A stretch of 18,827 bases of DNA from Candidatus Thorarchaeota archaeon. GTDB taxonomy: Archaea; Asgardarchaeota; Thorarchaeia; Thorarchaeales; Thorarchaeaceae. The DNA lies in NCBI GenBank assembly GCA_016840825.1, contig JAEORN010000178.1, forward strand, positions 1 to 18,827, in the 5' to 3' direction. Shown piece after piece: positions 8,401 to 13,107 of this stretch. Position numbers and translations under genes: made by a program. The stretch's first letter is position 1. Each line of letters begins with the position of its first letter. The notes under the pieces were generated by a model. That model did no database searches, was not told where the DNA came from, and worked only from the letters and a program-made list of their open reading frames with translations.

Positions 8401-8868
8401 GATGCAATTGTCAATGTCGATGGTTGCGATATTAGGTACTGCTTGAGGGAAGGGTATGTATGCGGCCTTGCGCATCTTCAGACCCATATCATACTCGTTA
8501 GGTACTTCGATAGGACAGACCCGCTGACAGTCACCACATCCAGTACACTTCTCAGCATTGACTCTACGTGTGCGCTTCAGAACCTTTACTCTGAAATTGC
8601 CTTGCGTTCCTGAAACCTCTTGAACATTCGAATAAGCAAGTATCTCAATATTTGGATGCCGTGAGCAATCGACCATCCAAGGTCCCTGAATGCACATACT
8701 GCAATCGAGTGTTGGAAAGGTCTTGTCCAATTGGCTCATGTGACCTCCAATCGAAGATAACCTCTCGATCATATACACCTTAGCGCCCATATCAGCCAAA
8801 TCTAATGCAGCTCGCATTCCAGCGATTCCTGCACCAATGACTACTACCGGCTTGGTTGACTCTGCCAT
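5416..8868 (-). CDS. hdrA: HdrA-HdrA-MvhD fusion, bifurcating electron-transfer flavoprotein
   Basis: About 1150 residues, far longer than a methanogen HdrA (about 650). Domains: FAD fold with GAGIAG (about residue 12); Cys cluster C56, C59, C68 (DCSMC); two-cluster ferredoxin C108-C118 and C155-C165; WVQCVGSRD / CSKICC; HdrA middle domain (VIVCSCGINIAG); second FAD fold GAGVSG (about 590) without a CSxC motif; second CAGSRE / CSGICC; C-terminal two-cluster ferredoxin (about 940-990); then a complete MvhD domain (about 1015-1140) with CNWCTYAG, VMCTGRV and GCHFGDCHY. MvhD normally passes electrons from a hydrogenase or formate dehydrogenase to HdrA, so the protein combines input and bifurcation. 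ATG 8868 is chosen because GGAGTGA lies 8 nt upstream; a GTG at 8880 falls inside that SD. First gene of the hdrA-hdrC-hdrB operon. Confidence 0.94.
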   Translation of the reverse strand: MAESTKPVVVIGAGIAGMRAALDLADMGAKVYMIERLSSIGGHMSQLDKTFPTLDCSMCIQGPWMVDCSRHPNIEILAYSNVQEVSGTQGNFRVKVLKRTRRVNAEKCTGCGDCQRVCPIEVPNEYDMGLKMRKAAYIPFPQAVPNIATIDIDNCIQCMMCKNTCKAEAIEFEIKDEIVEIDAGSIIVATGYELLDPSTVPEYGYGRFPNVVSALEYERMVSASGPTGGVVMRPSDGREPHRIAWVQCVGSRDVNHCSYCSKICCTYATKEAIITKEHTPEVHIDILYNDMRAFGKGFEEFLVRGENDYAINYVKGLPSEIMEDPNTKDLLVRHSNQKGHEVLLDHYDLVVLCPAMIPSSDTEVFEKIGIQADDYGFLHAAGTFQKTAATSVPGIHMCGACDEPKDIPDSVAQGSAAAALAALDITILKPEEGELLTESDLELIAAEPRIGVIVCSCGINIAGTVDVAEVTEYAKTLPNVVYAENLLYSCSSDSQEVIKEAIKEHNLNRVVVASCTPRTHEPLFRATIEEAGLNKYLFDLANIREHCSWVHQADKDEATAKAMDLLRMSVSRAKLLEAQEEAVTQIEPVALVIGAGVSGMSAADVIAQKGFKVYLVEKDDKVGGFLNELSTVNFSHQPTSDIIAEFEQKIKSNSNIELLLNTEVQEAKGSIGDFDITLNTGKEKMEVKVGIVIVATGATALEEKGLYGLHKLPEVMTEVEFNYRLVAGEGFEDGETFAVIHCAGSREDESLEGSRTWCSGICCTIALEHSLELLEKHPNSRVFHLYRDLRVFYKVEDKYREARKKGVVFLRFDKDSPPEIKKGNDKALRVEVMDQVFGAEIGLDVDHVVLATAMVPRDNKHISELFKVPLNMSGFFMEAHPKLRPVDFQTDGVFVAGTATAPKSIAESIAQGQAAGSRALIPLIRGIRKAEAIVSVVDPEVCVGCGTCEINCAYNAIEVVPGDGGHDYAVSNPVLCQGCGKCAAGCPSGAITMKHFTDDQILSQIRSSLENLSPTAPTIVTIMCNWCTYAGADSAGVARLQQPTNVRDIRVMCTGRVSVTHILEAFRMGADMVWISGCHFGDCHYVDGNVSFERRFAIAKKIIEKAGLETERLQFTQISASEGPIWAETVKKFSELAEKLGPSPLRPRGR

Positions 8869-8915
8869 TACTGAGTTCACTCCGCGGGTGATACATGCGG
8901 GAGTTGAAAACCCGT

Positions 8916-8924
8916 GATTTAATG
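8916..8924 (-). promoter_or_regulatory. Probable TATA box of the hdrA-hdrC-hdrB operon
   Basis: On the minus strand this reads CATTAAATC. A transcription start about 25 bp further (near 8894) would give a leader of about 26 nt that holds the GGAGTGA SD before ATG 8868. It is a weak match to the archaeal consensus; the call rests on spacing. Confidence 0.4.
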
Positions 8925-8951
8925 TTTGCCCTGCGACCAGAGGGTATGATA

Positions 8952-8962
8952 CATATCTATAT
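8952..8962 (+). promoter_or_regulatory. Probable TATA box of the radical SAM operon
   Basis: CATATCTATAT is centred about 25 bp before 8982, just upstream of the GAGG SD (8987-8990) for the GTG start at 8998. The right operator-like arm (8960-8968) overlaps its 3' end. Confidence 0.4.
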
Positions 8963-8997
8963 CACCCGACTTAACAATGTGCATACGAGGTTTTACT

Positions 8998-9207
8998 GTG
9001 GACAGAAACAATTTAGCATCAAGTCTAGATAAGGTTGCAGACTTCTTCATCAATTGTAAGTATGAGGAAGCAATAGACTTGCTGCAGGAGTGCATTAAAG
9101 AATCCCGAGTGGATTCAAAGGAGTTCATGGAACGCCTTAGGGATGAAACAAAGGATCCTCAGACATCGCATAAATTGACGCACATGTACTTCCTCAACTT
9201 TGTATGA
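8998..9207 (+). CDS. Small helical hypothetical protein upstream of radical SAM gene
   Basis: About 69 residues, all-helical by composition, charged, no signal peptide or membrane helix; no family recognised. The stretch VADFFINCKYEEAIDLLQECIKE resembles one TPR-like helical hairpin. The GTG start is chosen because GAGG (8987-8990) sits 7 nt upstream and fits the predicted transcription start. An in-frame ATG at 8977 would add 7 residues but has no SD and may lie upstream of the transcript start. The stop is 20 bp before the preferred radical SAM start, so the two form an operon. It may be a partner or regulatory protein of the radical SAM enzyme. With only two cysteines and no Gly/Ser-rich core it does not look like a modified-peptide precursor. 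Confidence 0.6.
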   Translation: MDRNNLASSLDKVADFFINCKYEEAIDLLQECIKESRVDSKEFMERLRDETKDPQTSHKLTHMYFLNFV

Positions 9208-9227
9208 TGCGCAAGCAGGAGAAGAAA

Positions 9228-10337
9228 ATGGATTATTGGGGTTACGAATTAGGTCCGATTCGACCACCTAGCGAAGCACGTAGTCTTCTGATTCGTATCA
9301 CAAGAAATTGTCACTGGAATCGATGCACCTTTTGTCCGGTCTATAAAGAGAAAGAGTTCTCGAGAAGAAACGTAGACCATATCAAGAAGGACATTGATGT
9401 GATTGCGGAGTACATTGACCAACTCAAGAACGCGGAGTCTGAGGAGGAAGAACTCCTTCTAGTCAATCAGGTACATCCGGTCGAACGCTTTGGATACACT
9501 TCAGCCTTAATTTGGCTCAGAAATGGAATGAAATCTGTCTTCCTTCAAGATGCAGATAGTCTGATAATTCCACCTATCGAGATTATAGATATACTAAAAC
9601 ACCTGACGAACAGATTTCCTGCAATTGAGAGAATTACATCATATGCAAGATCAAGTACCATAGCAAAAATCACTGATGATGATCTCAAGGCAATTGCCAT
9701 GGCTGGTCTTAATCGTATCCATATTGGATTAGAATCCGGGTCTGATGCTATTCTCAAGAAGGTCAAAAAAGGAGCGAGCAAGAAGATACACATATCAGCA
9801 GGACGGAAAGTAAAGGATGCTAGTATGGAACTCTCAGAGTACTTGATACCAGGACTAGGTGGAAAGAAGTATTCTGACGAACATGCTATAGAATCTGCAG
9901 ATGCCCTAAATCAAATCAATCCTGACTTCATTCGACTTCGTCAACTTGCCTTACCAAATGGAAAGGATCTCTTTGAGGGGTTTGAGCGATGCGGTGATGT
10001 AGATGTAGTTCGAGAATTACGTCTTTTCGTTGAGAGTCTTGAAGTGAATTCAACACAAATTGTCAGTGATCACATACTTAACCTACTTCCAGAGGTTGAT
10101 GGTCATCTTCCTAATGAAAAGGGAAAAATTCTGAATATCATTGATGAATTTCTGAGTCTTGATTCGGCAGCTCAGGCTCAGTATCAGTTGGGCAGGAGAG
10201 TAGGTATTCTTCAGGGACTAAAAGACCTACATGACTCTGACAAGATGCAGCGAGTAATTCAGATTTATGACTCCAGGGGAATCTCACCAGATAACATCGA
10301 TGATATCACAAGCCAATTGATGCAGCAATTCATTTAG
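9228..10337 (+). CDS. Radical SAM protein, function unknown
   Basis: About 369 residues of the radical SAM superfamily (Elp3/MiaB-type TIM barrel, COG1032-like). The N-terminus YELGPIRPPSEARSLLIRITRNC leads into the [4Fe-4S]-binding cysteines C28, C33, C36 (CX4CX2C, a spacing known from CPWNRCTFC-type members). Further on are HIGLESGSD (SAM-binding region) and YLIPGLGG, then a helical C-terminal tail. There is no second Cys cluster (SPASM), B12 domain or TRAM domain. ATG 9228 is chosen because AGGAG (9217-9221) lies 6 nt before it; ATG 9204, overlapping the previous stop as ATGA, lacks an SD and would add 8 residues. The stop overlaps the stop of the convergent GNAT gene by 4 bp. The substrate cannot be inferred. 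Confidence 0.9.
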   Translation: MDYWGYELGPIRPPSEARSLLIRITRNCHWNRCTFCPVYKEKEFSRRNVDHIKKDIDVIAEYIDQLKNAESEEEELLLVNQVHPVERFGYTSALIWLRNGMKSVFLQDADSLIIPPIEIIDILKHLTNRFPAIERITSYARSSTIAKITDDDLKAIAMAGLNRIHIGLESGSDAILKKVKKGASKKIHISAGRKVKDASMELSEYLIPGLGGKKYSDEHAIESADALNQINPDFIRLRQLALPNGKDLFEGFERCGDVDVVRELRLFVESLEVNSTQIVSDHILNLLPEVDGHLPNEKGKILNIIDEFLSLDSAAQAQYQLGRRVGILQGLKDLHDSDKMQRVIQIYDSRGISPDNIDDITSQLMQQFI

Positions 10338-10861
10338 TCACTCGTTTTTCTGAATAACTCCATGTAGTAAGTATCAACATATGAACCGTTCCTGAAGTAC
10401 TTACCATGAGCGGTACCGTATCGTTGGAAGCCGATTTTTTCATAGACATGAATTGCTCGAGGATTATGCGAGTGGACATCAAGCTCAATTCGTCGAAGAT
10501 TCAGATGATCCCATGCGAAATCAATGATGAGTTTCAAAGATTCAGTTCCGAATCCTTGGTTCCAGTCCTCCTTCCTGTGAATAGTAATACCTAGAGTACT
10601 CGAACGTGATAGCCAATCAATACCGGATAAGCCAAGGGTGCCAAGAAAGGAATTGTCATCTAATCGTAGAATTGCAAAGAAGAATATCTCTCGGGATTTC
10701 ATGCGTCTTTCTATTGATTGAAGCCATTCTCTTTGATTCTCGGTAGTTGATGGAATATATCCATCGAACAGAACACGCATTTCTGGGTTATTCCAATCCT
10801 TCATTATTTTCTCAGTATATGTTTCATCGAGGGGGACTAGTCTGACCTGCTGTCCAATCAC
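10334..10861 (-). CDS. GNAT acetyltransferase, RimJ/RimL-like (copy 1)
   Basis: 175 residues of the GNAT fold (Acetyltransf_3 / RimJ-RimL type), which moves acetyl from acetyl-CoA to an amine, often a protein N-terminus, an antibiotic or a small metabolite. Visible: N-terminal RLVPLDE strand, the LGTLGL strand, the acetyl-CoA loop region WNQGFGTESLKLIIDFAW (variant of Q/RxxGxG/A), NLRRIELDVHSHNPRAIHVYEKIGF (the N-x-x-A-x-x-x-Y-E-K-x-G-F signature), and the C-terminal YYMELF. The start is GTG, with GAGG upstream. It lies 21 bp after a paralogue that is roughly half identical by eye and so is a tandem duplication. It is the last gene of a minus-strand three-gene cluster, and its TAA overlaps the radical SAM stop tail to tail. 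Substrate unknown. Confidence 0.9.
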   Translation of the reverse strand: MIGQQVRLVPLDETYTEKIMKDWNNPEMRVLFDGYIPSTTENQREWLQSIERRMKSREIFFFAILRLDDNSFLGTLGLSGIDWLSRSSTLGITIHRKEDWNQGFGTESLKLIIDFAWDHLNLRRIELDVHSHNPRAIHVYEKIGFQRYGTAHGKYFRNGSYVDTYYMELFRKTSD

Positions 10862-10882
10862 TATTTCATTCCTCGTTTATTG

Positions 10883-11416
10883 CTACTCACGGGTTTCCCG
10901 GAAAAGCTCCATATAATGCGTATCTACGTATTTACCACCCATGTAGGACTTCTGATGAGCGGTACCATATCTCGCGAAACCCAGCTTCTCATATGCTTTG
11001 ATCGCCCGTTCATTGAAGGAATGAACACTGAGGTCAATACGTCGGAGATTCAAGTGATTCCAACCAAAGTCTATCAAGATTCGCATGGCATCACTACCTA
11101 ATCCCTTCCCCCAGTTCTTGGGCTGGTATATTGCTATTCCAAGAGTGCATGACCTTGACAGCCAATCCACATCATGTAAACCGAGTGTGCCTATCATCTC
11201 ACCCTCAGGATGAGTTTCAATAGCGAAGTGGAATGCTCGCCGTTTCTTTATTTCTTCTTCAGTAGATAGGATCCATTCTCTTTCGATATTCCGTGTAAAT
11301 GGTAAGTATCCACCAAGAAATACTCTGAGTTCTGGATTGTTGAAATGCTTCATGATGTGATCCAGATGCTTCTCTTCCTCTATTGGAACAAGTCGAACCT
11401 TTTGACCTATGAGCAG
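10883..11416 (-). CDS. GNAT acetyltransferase, RimJ/RimL-like (copy 2), probable CUG start
   Basis: Paralogue of the adjacent GNAT gene: LGTLGL, WGKGLGSDAMRILIDFGW, NLRRIDLSVHSFNERAIKAYEKLGF and the C-terminal HYMELF all line up. The first ATG (11353) would give 156 residues and lack the first beta strand, yet the upstream frame is open and encodes IGQKVRLVPIEEE, matching IGQQVRLVPLDE at the start of copy 1. No ATG, GTG or TTG occurs in that upstream part. GGAGGG (11428-11423) is followed, after 6 nt, by CTG (11416-11414), giving 177 residues that align with copy 1 end to end. CTG is therefore the best start. Alternatives are an AUA start, a truncated product from 11353, or decay of the gene. 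Its stop is 21 bp from copy 1. Confidence 0.82.
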   Translation of the reverse strand: MLIGQKVRLVPIEEEKHLDHIMKHFNNPELRVFLGGYLPFTRNIEREWILSTEEEIKKRRAFHFAIETHPEGEMIGTLGLHDVDWLSRSCTLGIAIYQPKNWGKGLGSDAMRILIDFGWNHLNLRRIDLSVHSFNERAIKAYEKLGFARYGTAHQKSYMGGKYVDTHYMELFRETRE

Positions 11417-11443
11417 TAATATCCCTCCAAATTTGGATTCTTA

Positions 11444-12043
11444 TCATTGCAGGGAGTTCTGTGTTGATAAAATCTTCTTCTTGCGTGTTGAAACAAGGTG
11501 GATGTGTAGAAGAGAAAGGACTGTCAAAACATGAATCAGAACCATTATCCAATTTCCACTCTCACCAAAGTATGTAGCGCTGTTAAGGGAAACATACACA
11601 GCCAAACCAAGGCTGAAGTTCACAAATTTGGAGAAATTGGAATCCATCCGAGCACTACCTATTGTTATTTCATCAAGAATTACCTGCTCGCTCCGGTATA
11701 GCATCACAAATAATACGAGCGTTATCAGAGCAATGGTTTCGAGAAGTGCGAAGAATGTGATATCACCCATTTCAGATAGATAATATCCCCCAGCACCAGC
11801 AGATGAAGCAAGTATCAATCCTAGAGTGAAGAACATTGTTGATCGTACAACAGTTTTTCTAATCAGGTGCGATAGTCCAACATATAACCCAAAGAGAGCA
11901 GTGATTGCTTCTGCAGCAAGGTGTAATACGAAACTGATATGCGATTCATTGACTGAGTTGGTCGAGAATAGGATAATCCATAGTAGCGAAATTGAAATCC
12001 CAACGAATACTAGCCATATTGATGTGATCTTCTCAGCTGTCAT
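11444..12043 (-). CDS. Six-helix membrane protein, unknown
   Basis: 199 residues; no family recognised. Hydrophobic segments at about 8-27, 36-57, 68-88, 94-115, 139-157 and 165-184 predict six membrane helices. A charged loop (SEQVILDEITIGSARMDSNFSK) lies between helices 4 and 5, and a basic C-terminus (STRKKK) suggests an inside tail. It resembles small archaeal membrane-sensor or permease-like domains only in general layout. GTGAT lies just before the ATG, and a TATA-like CTTTATGG (about 12068-12076) lies upstream. It is the first gene of a minus-strand cluster with the two GNATs, with 27 bp to the CTG start of copy 2. A shared function, such as a modification or resistance locus, is possible but not shown. 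Confidence 0.7.
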   Translation of the reverse strand: MTAEKITSIWLVFVGISISLLWIILFSTNSVNESHISFVLHLAAEAITALFGLYVGLSHLIRKTVVRSTMFFTLGLILASSAGAGGYYLSEMGDITFFALLETIALITLVLFVMLYRSEQVILDEITIGSARMDSNFSKFVNFSLGLAVYVSLNSATYFGESGNWIMVLIHVLTVLSLLHIHLVSTRKKKILSTQNSLQ

Positions 12044-12114
12044 AGGAAATCACGATTTCATTCACCATAAAGGATGTCTGATTCACGCCATCTGTCTTTG
12101 AGTGTGCATCACAC

Positions 12115-12145
12115 AAAAAACAAGGAGAAGGGGATTCATCCCCTT
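12115..12145 (-). terminator. Hairpin plus U-tract terminator of the small four-cysteine protein gene
   Basis: Read on the minus strand: stem AAGGGGA, loop TGAA, stem TCCCCTT (12145-12128), then CTCCTTG and T6 (12120-12115). The stop codon TAA overlaps the start of the stem. This intrinsic-type terminator supports a real minus-strand transcript here. Confidence 0.65.
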
Positions 12146-12377
12146 ACTCTTGAGACTTAATTGTCTGCCAGCAGCGCTTGCAGACATCTGACTCGGGCAT
12201 GGTGTTCGCATTGACCCAGCCCTTGCAGTTGGGTGCTATGTTGAGAGTGCAGCTCTTCCAAACACGAGGATGCCTCTGCTTACCCTGACTTCGGGAATGA
12301 CCCGACTTCTTGTGTGGCAATATTATTACATACCTGGCCACGTGCCCCGAAGGGCGCGGACCTAGCCTCGTCCACAC
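12144..12377 (-). CDS. Small basic four-cysteine (zinc-finger-like) protein
   Basis: Up to 77 residues, very basic, family not recognised. The likely core runs from PHKKSGHSRSQGKQRHPR to WKSC...PNC...SDVCKRCW, giving four cysteines in CX8CX15CX2C spacing, suitable for one zinc site, after a Lys/Arg/His-rich nucleic-acid-binding-like arm. Codon choice in the core (AAG, AAC, TGC, GTC, CTC) is that of a well-expressed gene. It is followed directly by a hairpin/U-tract terminator and preceded by a TATA box at about 12438. The start is unclear: GTG 12377 (listed, longest), GTG 12341 or TTG 12320. The segment 12378-12320 can fold into a strong structure, so it may be leader rather than coding, giving about 58 residues. 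It may be a small ribosome- or nucleic-acid-associated protein; this is inference. Confidence 0.6.
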   Translation of the reverse strand: MWTRLGPRPSGHVARYVIILPHKKSGHSRSQGKQRHPRVWKSCTLNIAPNCKGWVNANTMPESDVCKRCWQTIKSQE

Positions 12378-12378
12378 A
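12311..12378 (-). promoter_or_regulatory. Foldable leader around the start of the small four-cysteine protein gene
   Basis: On the minus strand TGTGTGG (12378-12372) is exactly complementary to CCACACA (12317-12311), closing a 68-nt element. Inside is a hairpin GCGCCC-UUCG-GGGCAC (12357-12342, one C-A mismatch) extended by GGUC/GGCC (12362-12336). The 3' arm of the outer stem begins right after the TTG candidate start (12320), so folding could hide the initiation site. Confidence 0.45.
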
Positions 12379-12433
12379 TGACACTATAGCAAACGTAAAA
12401 CAAGAGTATCACAGACTGCTCAAGATATCGAAT

Positions 12434-12447
12434 GCATATAAGTTTTC
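12434..12447 (-). promoter_or_regulatory. TATA box and BRE-like element for the small four-cysteine protein gene
   Basis: On the minus strand GAAAA is followed by CTTATATGC, a good archaeal BRE plus TATA pairing. Transcription would start near 12412 and leave a leader that includes the foldable 12378-12311 element. Confidence 0.6.
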
Positions 12448-12452
12448 ACACC

Positions 12453-12491
12453 TTAGGTTCTAGATTGCCTTCTAGAATATCTTAGACCTAA
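12453..12491. repeat. Nested inverted repeat upstream of a TATA box
   Basis: TTAGGT (12453-12458) pairs with ACCTAA (12486-12491). Within it, TCTAGA occurs at 12459-12464 and 12471-12476, separated by TTGCCT, so the inner arms are adjacent on the left. It lies just upstream of the minus-strand promoter at 12434-12447 and so may be an operator. Confidence 0.45.
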
Positions 12492-12584
12492 TCAGACAAC
12501 GTCGTTTTTTCGTCCGAGTCGTCGATGAGTATGGCGCCAAAAATCATCGAAGTTCAGCTATTCTACGAAGAAAAACTGTGGAAG

Positions 12585-12594
12585 TTATATATTA
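12585..12594 (+). promoter_or_regulatory. Strong TATA box
   Basis: TTATATATTA is centred about 27 bp before the A of ATG 12616, which is the distance expected if transcription starts on that A (a leaderless gene) or of a small RNA starting there. Confidence 0.6.
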
Positions 12595-12615
12595 CACACA
12601 TAACACATACGTATT

Positions 12616-12741
12616 ATGAAGGCTGCTAGGCTCTATACGCGTGCTTACCTGACACGTATCAGGTCAAGGGAGGAGGGCACGCGATTGCATGATTTGAGTC
12701 AAATCGAAATTCATGTCAAACCGAGAGCTCATGCGAAATAG
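12616..12741 (+). CDS. Possible leaderless 41-residue basic peptide gene (or structured RNA)
   Basis: ATG to TAG encodes MKAARLYTRAYLTRIRSREE then GTRLHDLSQIEIHVKPRAHAK: 41 residues, rich in Arg/Lys, no hydrophobic segment, no family recognised. Support comes mainly from the strong TATA box 27 bp upstream, which would start the transcript on the ATG. There is no SD, as expected for a leaderless gene. The same interval also contains a clean nested RNA fold (12638-12683) with an AAGGGAGGAGG loop, so the transcript could instead be a small non-coding RNA, or a leader peptide with regulation by the fold. Coding potential at this length is weak on its own. Confidence 0.35.
   Translation: MKAARLYTRAYLTRIRSREEGTRLHDLSQIEIHVKPRAHAK
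12638..12683 (+). ncRNA. Nested hairpin with exposed purine-rich SD-like loop
   Basis: CGCGTGC (12638-12644) is exactly complementary to GCACGCG (12677-12683). Inside, ACCTGA (12647-12652) pairs with TCAGGT (12659-12664) around the loop CACGTA. The single-stranded remainder contains AAGGGAGGAGG (12666-12676). It lies 20-70 nt downstream of a predicted transcription start. It is not a recognised RNA family. Confidence 0.35.
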
Positions 12742-13068
12742 TCCTCTGATAATATCGGTCCCTGTCACATGTTGCCACTGCACGCCACATCCTTTAGCTC
12801 GTATCTGCTACGCATCCATCTTCTTCTCTCAAATAGATTATTTGATCCCCACTGATACTAACCTCCTCCTCAAGGCGAATCATATTCCAGATACCAAATA
12901 CCTGAGAAAACCCAAATATGAAAGAATATAACCTATAAGATTGAAGTAATTGATTATCGCCTCATAATTCTCTTTGAATTTTTATGAATTTTCATAAATC
13001 CAATTTTAATTATCAGAGGTATATGATTGCTTTAAATTTGCAGAATTGAGTATTCTTCTTAACGTTCG
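12742..13068. other. AT-rich intergenic stretch with no supported gene
   Basis: A 72-codon reading frame (12713-12931) crosses it but lacks an SD, starts inside the preceding mini-gene and looks unlike a protein. The part from about 12900 is very AT-rich and leads into the promoter of the surface-protein gene. No tRNA, repeat array or mobile element is seen. Confidence 0.6.
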
Positions 13069-13079
13069 TTATATATATT
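13069..13079 (+). promoter_or_regulatory. TATA box of the acidic surface-protein gene
   Basis: TTATATATATT within AT-rich DNA; the start of transcription is expected at about 13098-13102, a few nucleotides before ATG 13108 and after ATG 13093. This favours the 13108 start. Confidence 0.6.
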
Positions 13080-13107
13080 CAGAATAAAGAGGATGTGTGA
13101 TATTATT

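Larger units (their letters stand above)
8885..8968. repeat. Perfect 9-bp inverted repeat spanning the divergent hdrA promoter region
   Basis: CGGGTGATA (8885-8893) is exactly complementary to TATCACCCG (8960-8968). Inside, TGATACAT occurs twice in the same direction (8889-8896 and 8947-8954), and CGGG/CCCG form a small hairpin (about 8898-8914). The left arm lies at the expected hdrA transcription start and the right arm beside the plus-strand TATA box. It looks like paired operator half-sites. Confidence 0.6.

Noticed and set aside
8998..9207. Small protein as a ribosomally made peptide precursor for the radical SAM enzyme
   Set aside because: No Cys-, Gly- or Ser-rich core, no leader/core boundary, and the enzyme lacks a SPASM or peptide-recognition domain.
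12311..12378. A tRNA-sized element closed by a 7-bp stem
   Set aside because: No T-loop GTTC motif, no anticodon arm and no D-arm in either direction; kept only as a leader fold.
12499..12560. TCGATGA/TCATCGA inverted repeat resembling C/D box or hairpin RNA
   Set aside because: The C box match is imperfect and no convincing D/D' boxes are at the right spacing; too weak to call an sRNA.
12558..12566. CTATTCTAC shared with the right arm of the repeat at 3594-3602
   Set aside because: A single 9-mer match with the arm in a different position relative to the TATA box; chance is a fair explanation.
12713..12931. A 72-codon plus-strand frame with a CCHC-like stretch in the intergenic region
   Set aside because: No SD or promoter placed for its ATG, it starts inside another possible gene, the residue composition is erratic, and no second metal-binding pair is present.
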